NCBI RefSeq assembly: GCF_000210295.1
Contig: NC_026739.1
Span: 1,120,042 to 1,184,041 of the forward strand
Origin: Trypanosoma brucei gambiense DAL972
Taxonomy: Eukaryota > Euglenozoa > Kinetoplastea > Trypanosomatida > Trypanosomatidae
Length of the DNA stretch: 64,000 nt
Direction: 5' to 3'
The position numbers and the translations under genes are program-made. Under the pieces are notes generated by a model, which was not told the DNA's origin, did no database searches, and was given only the letters and a program-made list of their open reading frames with translations. Positions 17,871-28,243 of this stretch are shown piece after piece; position 1 is the stretch's first letter; each line of letters opens with the position of its first letter.

Positions 17871-19235
17871 ATGCGAGCAAACCCAATTGAGCGAAGAAAA
17901 GAAAGGGAGACTGCGCTCTCCGTGCGACAGAGGGAGTTGGAAGAGTTGCGTCAACGGAAAGCACAGCTGGGGGAGGAATTAGGCATGGAACTCAGTGCGT
18001 TAGAAAGTGACAATCTTGCAGCGGCCTTTCCTGTTATTCAATATTGTGGTTCGAGGCCAAAAAAGGATGCAAAAAAGATTCCAGTGGAGAGCCTGGGAAG
18101 TGTGATGAACCAATTCGAGATTGCCATCAAGGCAATTTCACAGAATAACCGAGATATTGAACAGCAGATTACTGACCTCAATCGCACCATTGGCGTGGAA
18201 GCTCAACGCTTTACCAAGTTAAAGCGGCATTCAAAGGAACTTGCAGATGCCACAGGTGTCAGCCTGGACCCCAATGCTGTGCAACACCTCGCTGGTAAAT
18301 CCCGAGATGGAGAGGACTGCAGTGGTGGTTTAAAGGAACTTGAGGAAACAACTGTGGTGTTGGAGGAACGTAAGGCTCTCGTTGAGAAAGAAATCAGGGC
18401 TGCACGCCAGCTTGTAAAAAAGAAGGAGGAGGCTGTTCTTGCAATGAGCAGTGCGCTGGAGTCACGCCAAGAAGAAATTGATCAGTTGAACAGATTGTAC
18501 AACGATATCCGCGTTGTAGATCGTGATATCAAATGTGAAAAGGAGACACTTCGAGAGATAATCAGTGAGCATGACATTGTGGATACCAAACTTAATGAAG
18601 CCATTGAAAGAAATGTATCACGAACTCGTTTACTTATTGAGCAAGGTATTAATGAGATCAAGACAGAAATTGCTGATTCTGTGAGTGTATCGAGGCGTGG
18701 ACAAGAACGGGTAATGAAGGCTCAAGAGTTCCGCATTGACCAGCTTGAGAAGCGACTTGATTGTATTAATAAGGCTCTGAAAAACAACCACCTCACGCGA
18801 GATGTGGAGGCCATTGTTTCTCACAAGTGGGCTGCGGCAGGTGATGCTCTTGTTGCTGCAACACCTGATGAAAGTATGTATGATATTGAGGCAATTATAC
18901 CACCACAGGAAAGGTGCCATCCTGCTATATATAACCTTCTTCTAACTGAGAAGGAAAGGCTGGCGCGACGCATCAGTTTACTGGGTATCATTGCGAAGGA
19001 AAAGAAAGAAGTAATTGACGCTCTTGCGTGTAAAGCCGAAGCATTGGCACGTGAGTGCCAACAAGCCATTCAGGAGCTTGACCACGTGGCCTCTGCTGCT
19101 GCATATGAGGAGGAAATGCAGCGTGTTGAGGCTATGGAATACATTCAGAAACAGCGCCTTCACTACAGTGATTTATTCAAGGAAATGTGGAAGCTTAAGA
19201 CAAAGAATCAGGGTCCACTGTGGAGGGCGTATTAG
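17871..19235 (+). CDS. Coiled-coil protein, possibly flagellar or cytoskeletal
   Basis: A 454-residue, strongly charged protein almost entirely predicted as coiled coil: residues about 5-50, 80-125, 150-235, 240-330 and 370-445 are rich in Glu, Lys, Arg, Leu and Gln with heptad spacing. Breaks occur near residues 120-145 (GVSLDPNAVQ) and 335-360 (DESMYDIEAIIPPQERCHP), where the chain looks globular. It ends in SDLFKEMWKLKTKNQGPLWRAY. The pattern resembles axonemal CCDC or dynein-associated proteins, but I could not name a family. It has no enzyme motif, signal peptide or membrane segment. A flagellar or basal-body role is a guess from composition. Confidence 0.8.
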   Translation: MRANPIERRKERETALSVRQRELEELRQRKAQLGEELGMELSALESDNLAAAFPVIQYCGSRPKKDAKKIPVESLGSVMNQFEIAIKAISQNNRDIEQQITDLNRTIGVEAQRFTKLKRHSKELADATGVSLDPNAVQHLAGKSRDGEDCSGGLKELEETTVVLEERKALVEKEIRAARQLVKKKEEAVLAMSSALESRQEEIDQLNRLYNDIRVVDRDIKCEKETLREIISEHDIVDTKLNEAIERNVSRTRLLIEQGINEIKTEIADSVSVSRRGQERVMKAQEFRIDQLEKRLDCINKALKNNHLTRDVEAIVSHKWAAAGDALVAATPDESMYDIEAIIPPQERCHPAIYNLLLTEKERLARRISLLGIIAKEKKEVIDALACKAEALARECQQAIQELDHVASAAAYEEEMQRVEAMEYIQKQRLHYSDLFKEMWKLKTKNQGPLWRAY

Positions 19236-19732
19236 CAATGAGGAAGAAAAAAACAACAACAAAAGACAACAGTGGCGAAGAAAAGAAGAAAAAAAGAGGG
19301 GAAGTAAACAACTTCTGATAGCAGCAATTTGAGCACGTTTTGTAAAAAATGAAAAAAAAAGTGGAGGCTGTGTGGTCCCTTCTTTCTCCTCCTCCTCTTC
19401 CCAATTTCATCCCACCGTATTGTTGAAGGGGACAAACGCTTCCGTTCGTGTGTCTTACTACCGTTCTCTTTTTAATATCTTCTTCTATGATTTCTACGCA
19501 TGCGTGCATTTGTTGGTGTGCTTGCGAGTACGAAGATGAAAAAAAAAAATAAAAGAGGGGAATCTCGTTCCGTCGTTTCTTGCCTGTAATTTGTAATCAT
19601 CGCTCTTCGGGGCCACCGCTCGCCGATGAAAAGAGGAGGGTAGGAGGTAAATTCCGTAAAAAAAAAAAACAGAGCAGCAGCAGTGAACTAACAAAAGTCA
19701 AAGAAGAATTTAAAAAAGAAAACACACAAGCG

Positions 19733-19736
19733 CGCA

Positions 19737-19768
<32 letters not shown>

Positions 19769-19803
19769 AACTGAAAAAAAAAATTGAATTGAATTGAATT
19801 GAA
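19733..19803 (+). repeat. (CA)n-(GA)n and (ATTGA)n microsatellites
   Basis: CA dinucleotides (about 19733-19753) run into GA (19754-19768), and after an A-run four ATTGA units follow (about 19783-19803). Confidence 0.85.
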
Positions 19804-20270
19804 GGATACGATGTTTAGAAGTGGAGAAGGATGGCGATGCGGTGTAAAAAAAAAATGGATGTTTCTTGTTTTTATCTTCTCTCTGTCCTTTTTTTGTTTT
19901 TGTAATCCCCTTCCCCACATTCTCTTTGACACCATCCCACTCTTAGCGGGAGTTGCAAAACTATAGCAAATTAATGCTAATCCAACCCACTTTGGCTTAT
20001 GTCTTTCGTTTTTGTGACCGGTGCTCTATCTTTCCTTTTGTTTGTAAATTTCTTTTTTTTCTTTTTTCAACTTTTGCCCAATTGCCGTCATTTTTTTTTC
20101 CCCTGTTGTGTACGCAACCGTGTGACACAGATTCGTGGTGTTTGGATTTTTCCAAAGATATCACGCAAGGAGAGGGAAGGACGAAGTGAGTCACACGCAC
20201 AAACGTAAAAAGGGTGGAGTAAAAAAGAAAAAAAAGAAGACAAGAGGAATAATAGGAGAAACACACTTAA

Positions 20271-20302
20271 TTGTGGGGTATAGGTCATTCAGCACCCCAC
20301 AA
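20271..20302 (+). other. 8-bp hairpin
   Basis: TTGTGGGG (20271-20278) is the exact reverse complement of CCCCACAA (20295-20302), with a 16-base loop. It lies in UTR sequence between the coiled-coil and TTC39-like genes. Confidence 0.5.
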
Positions 20303-20594
20303 GGTAACAGTAATTGACAGTTGACAAAAGAAATAATATTAAAAATAGTAACAATAATAAAAGGCTGTAGGTAAAGTACAAAGGTAGAGGGTGGCAGAAG
20401 GAATATTGGTGAGGGGGGACGCAGTTTTCGTGAGTGGGTGTATTGCCGTTTTTGCAGTGATACGCGGTGGGAGGTAACTCATCTTTTTTTTTTCTTTGTT
20501 TGTTTGGTTATTACCGTAACTTCCTTCTGCTTAGTTGAGAAAGTCGTGAGCGCGTACTGCCACCCGGGTGAAGGCGGCCCAAAGGTTACTGGGA

Positions 20595-22295
20595 ATGCAT
20601 TGTAGGACAGCATCTGATGAAGAGGAGCATCTGAGTCTCCACAATGCCGTTGAGGAGGCGGTGCATTTAACGTGGAACAATAACTATGAGAGGGCAAAGG
20701 AGATACTTTCTCGTCACAAAGAGAATCATCCTCGCTTTTCCCTAGAATTTGCGAATGTGTTTCTTGTTCAAACTCTCATGAACTCCACCAATGAAACTAG
20801 GGAGGTTTTGCTTGACCAACTCAAGGAGGCAGACGCGCTGGCCTCCCGTGCCAAGCATGGTGATTCCATGTTTCGAGTTGGCGAGGTCGCTGGAAACAAC
20901 GAAAATTTGAGGTTTATCAGCAAGTCCCAGCGACAAAAAAGGAAAAAGGAGTTTGAGCGGCGTCGGAAGGCCGCACAGAAAGCCGGTGAACCTTTCGACG
21001 ACGCGTGGAAGTTAGAGTGTGACGTTATTTATGCGGAGGCGTTGTTCATGCGGGCTGTTGGGCAGTTAATGATGAACGCCTACTTCCGGGGTGGGATTAA
21101 CCTTCGAAAAGCGTGGGGTTTATATTATAAGTTGATTCAGCAAGTAGAGGCTGATACAGACGATCGGATTCCAGAAGAATTGAAGATGTGCATCAAGTAC
21201 GGCACCGGTACCTTCTACACGTTTCTTGCCTTTGTTCCGTCTACTGTGATGAAGGTACTCTCAGTCGTTGGTTTCGTGGCGGATAGGGAGTTGGGCGAGC
21301 GGTACCTTGTGGAGGTATTCGAGAGTGATGGAATTCGATCGCCGTTTGCGGCACTCGTGCTATGCACATTTTACTTGTTTTTGCCAACAGGTCTCGGTAA
21401 GGTTGAGGAAACACTCGTGAAGGCGAAGCGCATACTTGACAAGATGAACGAGCGGTACGATGCAAATACTTATTTTTATGGTTACTCCAACTTCTACCAC
21501 AGAAAAAGGGGTGAGATTGAGCAAGCATTGGAAACAATTGAGAAAGCTGAAGCGAACGCAGAGCGTGTTGGGTTGGTTCCTACTTTGGTCCGTTACCTGC
21601 GCGCCGACACGCTTTTCATGGATCTGCGTTTTGAAGAAGCAAAGCAGCGTTACACCAGCGTCATTGAGCATCTCAGTGTAACAAAGCAAAGCTTCGCATA
21701 CACAGGACAGGTGGTTCTCTCCCTTGCGGCTTGCTGTGTCATGCTCGGTGATGATAATACTGCAGTGTCCTGGTTGAAAAAGGTTGGCTCAATGTACAAC
21801 CCAAAGTCGAAAAATGACGCCAACTCCCCCAAGTTTGCCTCACGTGTGTTGAATAACAACCAACTTCTGCCCCTCTGCGGGGTTTACATGCTATACATTA
21901 ACCGTGACCTCGCCCACATGAACGTTAATCAGGCTGAACGCGTCCTGATGGAACTCCAACGCGTTACCACTGGGAAAGATATGAGCAGCCCGGAGGCCAT
22001 GTACATGCACACCCTTTTTGTGGCAGTTATTCAGAAGGGTTGCGGCCGCACTGACGAGGCAGAAGAAGGGATGAAGAAGATATTTGCCAGCGAGAAGAGT
22101 ATACCAAGGGATTCTATGGTTTTGCCTTACGCGTATTATGAAATGGGTGAGCTGGAGTTCCGACGGGGTCGAATTGAAGAAGCAAAGGGACTCTTTACGA
22201 AAGGTCAGTCAATTCCCGGTGATGGAAATGAAACATTGATGAATCGATATCGCATAGCACTAAAACAACTTAAACAAAAGACTAATGAAGGGTAA
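20595..22295 (+). CDS. TTC39/IML2-family TPR protein
   Basis: A 566-residue protein of the TTC39/IML2 (DUF3808) family. Family features seen are the N-terminal helix EAVHLTWNNNYERAKEILSRH, the segment VIYAEALFMRAVGQLMMNAYFRGGINLRKAWGLY that matches the family's GG-(I/F)-K-(I/L)-R motif, FVPSTVMKVLSVVGFVADRELG, and later TPR-like repeats (YGYSNFYHRKRGEIEQALETIEKA; YEMGELEFRRGRIEEAKGLF). Yeast Iml2 is linked to mitochondria and lipid droplet or inclusion clearance; human TTC39 proteins have roles in lipid handling. The function here is only inferred. The ATG at 20595 is the first in frame; the upstream extension starts at GTG and was rejected. The charged RQKRKKEFERRRKAAQK segment (about residue 115) is a family-typical linker. 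Confidence 0.88.
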   Translation: MHCRTASDEEEHLSLHNAVEEAVHLTWNNNYERAKEILSRHKENHPRFSLEFANVFLVQTLMNSTNETREVLLDQLKEADALASRAKHGDSMFRVGEVAGNNENLRFISKSQRQKRKKEFERRRKAAQKAGEPFDDAWKLECDVIYAEALFMRAVGQLMMNAYFRGGINLRKAWGLYYKLIQQVEADTDDRIPEELKMCIKYGTGTFYTFLAFVPSTVMKVLSVVGFVADRELGERYLVEVFESDGIRSPFAALVLCTFYLFLPTGLGKVEETLVKAKRILDKMNERYDANTYFYGYSNFYHRKRGEIEQALETIEKAEANAERVGLVPTLVRYLRADTLFMDLRFEEAKQRYTSVIEHLSVTKQSFAYTGQVVLSLAACCVMLGDDNTAVSWLKKVGSMYNPKSKNDANSPKFASRVLNNNQLLPLCGVYMLYINRDLAHMNVNQAERVLMELQRVTTGKDMSSPEAMYMHTLFVAVIQKGCGRTDEAEEGMKKIFASEKSIPRDSMVLPYAYYEMGELEFRRGRIEEAKGLFTKGQSIPGDGNETLMNRYRIALKQLKQKTNEG

Positions 22296-22400
22296 TGGCG
22301 GTAACCACATGACATCGGGGGATGCAGGGGGCACATTTGTGCCGCCATCGCGCCGGCAAGCCCCGCGTTGCCATAGTTAGCAGCAACATTTCATTTTCCG

Positions 22401-22424
22401 AGCACAAACTTTTCGTTTTGTGCT
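22401..22424 (+). other. 8-bp hairpin in GC-richer 3' flank
   Basis: AGCACAAA (22401-22408) pairs with TTTGTGCT (22417-22424) with an 8-base loop. A second palindromic element GGCACATTTGTGCC lies about 70 bases upstream, near 22330. Together they suggest a structured 3' UTR of the TTC39-like gene. Confidence 0.5.
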
Positions 22425-23768
22425 TAAGAGGCTTTTAATATTTATACGGAGCTCTCGCCACCGGCAGACCATTCCTTTCCACGTGTTGCACACGCAGCGG
22501 GTATTGCGTTCTGTTGTGTTGTTGTGGTTTCGTGGAGCTGATGCAAGCGGGTTTACCGCCGGTGCGGCGGGCTAATGAAAAGGTGGAAGGCGGACGTGCA
22601 CAATGAGGATGCGGAAGGTGGTAATTTTAAGGGACATACGTCAAATACCACGCCTCTGGAGGTGGAAAAAATAATTTTACCATCTCAATAACCATTTGGT
22701 TATATATAGTTATCTATCTATCTATATAAGTGTCGAAACTTTTTAAAATGATTTTCCTCTTTTATCTTTGACACCGCCACCGCCACCGCCACCCCTTCCT
22801 TTTTTTTTCTATTTAGTGCTTTGTAACGGCCCCACTACTGTCACATGCTGAAGCTCTTGTATGTTTTTGTGGTTCCTCTGTTTCCTATTGACATTCTTTT
22901 TTTTACATTTCTTTCATCGAGCAACTTGGAGGGGGAGGAGGAGCATGTGATAAGGCACCGGGTGGACTAAACGATATCCATGTGTAGTTGTGTGCTCACC
23001 CGCCTCGCCCTGCAGTTTATTATTATTATTATTCAGCACTTCCTCATTTATTATTTTCCTTCATCAGCACTAGCGGTGTCAAGCCCACGTATTTCCAGCA
23101 TTATCCCTTTGTTTTTTTTTTAATTGTCCCTCTTTTTTTGTTTTTTTTTCACTTTTCACCCTTTTATCGCCCGCTGAGTTCTGTATGTCGGCGCAGTCAA
23201 TAACTCAGCAGGTAATTTATTGCTGGAGGTGTGTGGTTACCTACTTTTGCTCATTTCCCTCCCGAATCCGTTTTAATTCCATCTATTTGAATTGCTTTTC
23301 CGCTTACTTGTGTCTTTTCTTTAACCTTTTGTTATCATTTCTTTGTTGCCCCTCTCTAACTTCTTTGCCTCTCTAATCCTCTAACATTTGATTTGCAAAC
23401 TACCCATCTGCTCGCGTTGCCACGGTGGGAAGATAACAGAAAGCAAATAGGAAAATAAAATAAAATATAGACACCAAGTAGGGAGAGGGAGGGGGAAAAG
23501 AAAAATTAGAAGAAAGCAAAAAAGGATATCTCGAAGAAACAACTTACTATATTGAGAGGGGTGGACCCCAACGAACTCCTTTTATTGATTAATTGGTAGG
23601 CAGTCTGTACAAAAGTCCAAGGGATAATACAATAGCAGAAAAATAACAACAATAATAATAATTACAAAAGAACTGACAGTAAAGGTAAAATTTTCCCAGT
23701 AGTGTCCGCAGCGAACGGTTCTTCTCCACCCGTTGCCGACAGTTAAGTAGATCTTTTAGTTAAGTGAT

Positions 23769-23815
23769 ATATCTATATCTATATCTATATCTATATATCT
23801 ATATATATATATATT
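23769..23815 (+). repeat. (TCTATA)n/(TA)n microsatellite
   Basis: Tandem TCTATA hexamers grade into a TA run. Confidence 0.85.
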
Positions 23816-24160
23816 AAGTATAGAGAAGGAGAGCGTTAATAGGGAGAGCAAAGCGCATTACCAAAGACATTGAATTTTTACTCGACATTTAGGGGCAATT
23901 GCATTTTTGTTGTTTAACCACTGGTGTTGTTTTATAGTTGTGGTTCTCGCTGTTTTTTGCTTGGAGTCAACAGTCGCGGAGATATCCCCGTGGCGTTTGA
24001 AAATATTTGGCGGCGGAAGGACAAACAGGAACTTGACACGTGATATAAGTACATATAGAAACCTCCATTAGCATACCAATCTATAAATTTATCCGTTGAC
24101 GGCAGTGAAACGTGCCTCGGTATTATTTTAAATAGAGTGCGATCGTTTATTGGTAAGTAC

Positions 24161-26620
24161 ATGGACCATGAGGAAGTTCACGCTGGGGCAAGGACGGGGG
24201 CTGGAGGGGGTGAAGAGGATGAAATAACGGAGAATATGGAGTCGGGAACTTATGATGGGACGCAGCAGCAAGCGAATTACGATCCCAATGAGCAACTGCA
24301 GTATTATTATGATCCCGTTGATGGGAACTACTATTACTATGCACCCCAATATGCAAATGAAGCTGATCCGACTGGAGACGTAAATGAAAATGTTGGTAGG
24401 TCTGACAAGCGTGTCACTGCGCAAGAATTGGAGAATTGGGAACCAGTGCGCTACAACTGGTTTTCAGACACTGTTTTGAGCATATTTATGTCACTTGGGT
24501 ATAAGTTATACCTGTGCATGTTGCTCTATTGCGCCATCATCCTACAATTGATGCTATCACTCAACTGGACATTGCAGGTTCTCTATAGGTTTTACGCACC
24601 GCAAAGTGAGGGGGATCCGAGCACGTGGTCACCCGTGTGCTTCTTCACTGTTTTTATCCTTCTTAGTTTTTTCGTCGTCACTGCCCTTTGCACCTCTTGC
24701 GATATGCTGCACGGGGCTTGGCGTGCAAAACGCGAGGACATTTACTTTTGGGGAGCTACAACGTGGGCAGGCAAGTCACCCCCTGTCTGGTTACATTTCT
24801 TTGTCATCCTCCTCACCACTGGCTTTCCATTTCTTTGGGCTACTGTTGAGGCGGCGGTGGCAAAAGGCAGCTTTACCTACTTTCTATGCATTTATGCTTT
24901 CATTGCCGTTGTAACCGTGGAGTTTATGATCGTTGGTTGTTACGTGTGGTTTTACTTCTTGGGGATTCGAGGAAAAATAACAGCAATGAGATTGTACAGG
25001 GGCCGCGATGATTTCGAAACATGGGAAAGGGCGTCAAAGTACAGTTACAACAAACAACTGAAAAAGCGATGGTACCATGCTTCAACTCTATTGGAAGAGT
25101 ACGGCCTAGACGAAAAGACGCTGCGCAGCAATGCGCTTTCATTTACAATCGGCTATGTTCCGCTTTTTGCGGTTTACACGGCGCAGGCGTTTAGCACCAA
25201 CGTGGACTATCCAGAGATGACCTGGGCCGCAATTTGCACTGTTGCGCTATGTTGCGTGTACTTTTTAGCATGGTTCACTGTGTTCCGTAAAAGGTCACAC
25301 TGGTCTGTGTACTTCGCTATATTTCTAATTGTAACTTTAGTACTAACTGGTATTATTGCCGCCATTACGTGTAACCTCCCAGGTGCACTCGGGCTTATTA
25401 TTGTGCTGTTTGTTCTGTCTCAATGTATGCTTGCACGTAAGAGGGAACACACACTCACGCGGGTTGAGCAGCGCACGTTGTTTGGGATGACTGATACAAC
25501 TGAGCAGGAAGACCCCATTCCCAACCGCCGTGTTGACATGCATTTGTGTTGCTGTGGGGATGTGTTGGCAAACTGTTTCCGCTGTTTAGGGGCAAGAGAG
25601 GCTATTGGTTATCGTCACCCGGATGTTGTACGTGTGGAGGAGCAGTACAACCGGGAAAATGTTTCCCTCAGAACTGATCAACGATTACTTATGTGGTGGT
25701 GGATATTTGTGATGGCTGTCGTTGCTTCTATTATTGGCATTGGGAATCATATGGCGTATGATTACCGAACAGAGATAGCGGTAGCAAACGGTGTTCCCAT
25801 TGAAGGGAACAACACTGGGCTGTTTCTATGCCAGATCAGGTACAACAAAAATGGTTCGGCACCTTTGGGTTTGTACGACTTGTCGCTTTTGAGTGCGCTT
25901 GCGTACACAGTAGGAGAACCAGGAGAGAGGGATTTCGCTACATGGTTTTCTTTCTTTCCCAACTTTGTGCGCATGTACCCGCGTCAGTTGCCACCAAATT
26001 CTACATATGCCACTGATGGAATTGAGATACCCTTTTCGCATTATGTGGACATGACAAGCGACTATCACGTCTTTACTCTCAATTCTAACTCTCGCGGGCT
26101 TTCTTTCATGCGAGACGTTGATGAGTGGGGCATCTCCATCACCTTGCAGTTGGCGAAGGTTTTCTCCCCCTTTGTTGGTATGTGGCCGGAAGGTTTCCAG
26201 CGTTCTTTTGTGCAGCGGGCCGCATTTTTGCAGAGTTGGTTTCCAGGTGTTGATGTTCTCGGTAGCATCTCCAAATCCATCAGTCAACTGATCGACGATG
26301 GCAAGAAGGAGCGTATTCTTCTTGTTGGTGATGGTTTCAACGGTGGCTACGTGAAGTTATTGTCGACCATTCATGGAGTGCCGTTTGTTGCATTAAATGC
26401 TCCAGGTATAGGTCAAAAGGCTGCTTTGGGAACGGAGGGTACACAGGTGTTGTCACCCCGTTCACTTCTGTCTTACGTGGATTCAATTGAGGACACCACA
26501 CACACCATTTATATTCCTTGTGACTCCCGTCTTTCTTTGGTCCGGTGCAGTAAAATTGAAGCCACTGTTAACACCTTACGGGGACTGTGCGGTGATGTTC
26601 ACGGAAGGATGCTGCACTAA
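24161..26620 (+). CDS. Polytopic membrane protein with degenerate lipase-like C-terminal domain
   Basis: An 819-residue protein. Residues 1-100 are acidic, with a Tyr-rich stretch (YYYDPVDGNYYYYAPQY). About eight hydrophobic segments follow between residues 105 and 430, and one more near 510-535 (LLMWWWIFVMAVVASIIGIG). The C-terminal 280 residues look like an alpha/beta-hydrolase of the class 3 lipase type: LSALAYTVGEPGERDF, WGISITLQLAKVFSPFVGMWPEGFQ, and ILLVGDGFNGGYVKLLSTIHGVPFVALNAPG. The strand-turn-helix expected to read GHSLGG instead reads GDGFNGG (residues 723-729), so the nucleophile serine is missing and the domain is probably non-catalytic. N-glycosylation-like sites (NNT, NGS, NST) cluster in this domain, fitting a lumenal or exterior position. 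The start is the first ATG. Function unknown. Confidence 0.8.
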   Translation: MDHEEVHAGARTGAGGGEEDEITENMESGTYDGTQQQANYDPNEQLQYYYDPVDGNYYYYAPQYANEADPTGDVNENVGRSDKRVTAQELENWEPVRYNWFSDTVLSIFMSLGYKLYLCMLLYCAIILQLMLSLNWTLQVLYRFYAPQSEGDPSTWSPVCFFTVFILLSFFVVTALCTSCDMLHGAWRAKREDIYFWGATTWAGKSPPVWLHFFVILLTTGFPFLWATVEAAVAKGSFTYFLCIYAFIAVVTVEFMIVGCYVWFYFLGIRGKITAMRLYRGRDDFETWERASKYSYNKQLKKRWYHASTLLEEYGLDEKTLRSNALSFTIGYVPLFAVYTAQAFSTNVDYPEMTWAAICTVALCCVYFLAWFTVFRKRSHWSVYFAIFLIVTLVLTGIIAAITCNLPGALGLIIVLFVLSQCMLARKREHTLTRVEQRTLFGMTDTTEQEDPIPNRRVDMHLCCCGDVLANCFRCLGAREAIGYRHPDVVRVEEQYNRENVSLRTDQRLLMWWWIFVMAVVASIIGIGNHMAYDYRTEIAVANGVPIEGNNTGLFLCQIRYNKNGSAPLGLYDLSLLSALAYTVGEPGERDFATWFSFFPNFVRMYPRQLPPNSTYATDGIEIPFSHYVDMTSDYHVFTLNSNSRGLSFMRDVDEWGISITLQLAKVFSPFVGMWPEGFQRSFVQRAAFLQSWFPGVDVLGSISKSISQLIDDGKKERILLVGDGFNGGYVKLLSTIHGVPFVALNAPGIGQKAALGTEGTQVLSPRSLLSYVDSIEDTTHTIYIPCDSRLSLVRCSKIEATVNTLRGLCGDVHGRMLH

Positions 26621-27445
26621 GGACCCGCATGCGGCCGTACCGTTTACGTCTCGTTTGTTCTTTCTCACGTTTTTGTTTTTTAGGTTCTCCCTATTATCTA
26701 CCCATCGCTTTTGTTTTTTTTTCCTTATCGTTTCTCTCTTCTCTGTAATTACAGATTTACGCTCCACTTTCGTATTTTTGTTATTTATTTCTACTATTTA
26801 TTGTTATCATTATTGACATTATTATTAATTTATATTTACTTAGTATGTCTGTGAGGAGAAAAGTTAGCCCATTTTTTGTGCATTTTTTTTTTACTGACTG
26901 TTCGCTACCGTGGTGTCATTAGGGATTCCGCAGCGCCTTTCTTTGTTCATTCATTCATCCCTTTGATGATGTTCTTGTCGGTTTCGTTCTTTATAGACAA
27001 GAATTCGGAAATTTAGGGCTCCTTATGCTCTCTCGTTATAGAAGACCTCATTATTTGTGCGAGTTCGCTGTTTTTTTTTCTTTCCCCCTAGTTGGGCACC
27101 CTCAGTTTCATGCTCACTGCGCAGCTATCTATTTTTTTTTTTTAATCAAGCTTAGGGATATGTGTGTATTTGTATGTAGGCACATGAAACTGTGGTTACC
27201 CTCCCACGCTCATCTCTCCCTCTTTTAGTTTCTCCACCAAATAAATCAGTTTCTCATGTATCGCGGTAATAGATGTTTTATATTTGTTTCTGTGTTTTGT
27301 GTTTTTTCATAATTTTCTATATATATATATATTGTCCCGTCGTTCCGTCTCTACCCTTTCATCTGCTTTTTTTTTAAAATTCTCTCCACCTTTCTTTGCA
27401 CTTTAGAGTGATTTGTAATTGGAGGCAAAGCTGAAGAAAGGGGCA
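26621..27445. other. T-rich intergenic region
   Basis: No gene seen. T/C tracts lie at 26640-26780, 27070-27090, 27131-27144 and 27367-27400; (TA)n at about 27319-27332. AG at 27405-27406 is a candidate acceptor for the next small gene. Confidence 0.55.
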
Positions 27446-27664
27446 ATGATTCGACGGACATTAGTGACGTCAGTACGGTACACACGAAAGTTTGCAGCGG
27501 CTGCTACTCGACCGAGCGCCAACATCGCGCAGAAAGTTTCCAAAGTTAATGGCGCAACAGGTGCTGACGGCGACTCGATTGTCGACAAGTTGTTTGTGTT
27601 GGGTTGCGTGAGTGCCGTTTCAGCATGGGCCGTTTTTGGACCCGCTGTCCAATCACACCACTAA
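27446..27664 (+). CDS. Small (72-residue) probable mitochondrial membrane protein
   Basis: A 72-residue protein, unrecognised by family. The first 32 residues are basic and hydroxylated without acids (MIRRTLVTSVRYTRKFAAAATRPS), a good mitochondrial presequence or amphipathic helix. One hydrophobic segment at about residues 48-66 (KLFVLGCVSAVSAWAVFGPAV) could span the inner membrane once. This layout is common among small accessory subunits of trypanosomatid respiratory or ATP synthase complexes, but no assignment is possible here. The ATG at 27446 follows a strong T/C tract (27367-27400) and AG. The composition and codon pattern look coding, unlike the surrounding T-rich sequence. Confidence 0.65.
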   Translation: MIRRTLVTSVRYTRKFAAAATRPSANIAQKVSKVNGATGADGDSIVDKLFVLGCVSAVSAWAVFGPAVQSHH

Positions 27665-28243
27665 ACTTATGGTGGAATGTAGGAATGTAATTAATTAGCA
27701 CAGCTTCCTCTGGCTTGTTACTGCTATCAATGATTTACGATTTATATGTCTGCCTTTTTGTGGCTGTTATCGTTTTATCACAACTTTTTCTTAGGAAATC
27801 TTCTCTTTATACATGCCAGATGCGTGCATGTGACATGTGGAACGGGTAGAGGAGAAATGGGAGTATGGATTATAGGTTTTTTTCCCGTTTCTATAACTTT
27901 CTAGGTTGGTGGGAATTCCTTCCACCAAGTTTCAAACCGTCTCATAACTCTCTCCCCTTCCTTTGCCTATGGCTAAGTCACATTAACTACTTACATGGCA
28001 ATGCTGTGCCTACAGTTTAACCCATTATCGTTGATGTTATCGTGGGTTCGATACAGGAGAAACCCCATGTAAATATATTTATATATCCTTCTCTGTCCGC
28101 TCGTTTCCTTTTCTGTTTTTTTTTTTTTGCTCCGCGCATGCGTGTGTTTGGTGGTGGAAACCAAAATAAAAAAACAAAAAAACACAAAAAGTATTGATTC
28201 TCCTGTTGCAGGTGGGATAGACAACTGTAGGAACGCGGCACCT
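27665..28243. other. Intergenic region
   Basis: No gene seen. A short hairpin pairs TTGGTGG (27906-27912) with CCACCAA (27922-27928). A T/C tract at 28099-28130 is the likely trans-splicing signal of the kinase gene, with AG at about 28190 or 28210 before the ATG at 28244. Confidence 0.5.

Larger units (their letters stand above)
19236..20594. other. 1.36-kb low-complexity intergenic region
   Basis: No gene seen. It has A-rich blocks (19243-19300, 19538-19553), (CA)n running into (GA)n at about 19733-19768, (ATTGA)n at about 19783-19803, and a hairpin at 20271-20302. A T-run at 20485-20494 is the likely trans-splicing tract of the next gene. Confidence 0.6.
22296..24160. other. 1.9-kb intergenic region
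   Basis: No protein gene is convincing. The first 350 bases are GC-richer than usual intergenic sequence and hold a hairpin at 22401-22424. Short (CCGCCA)n units occur at about 22772-22796, followed by T-rich tracts (22800-22809, 23112-23150), A-rich sequence (23440-23530) and (TCTATA)n at about 23769-23812. The (TCTATA) stretch lies about 350 bases before the next ATG. Confidence 0.6.
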
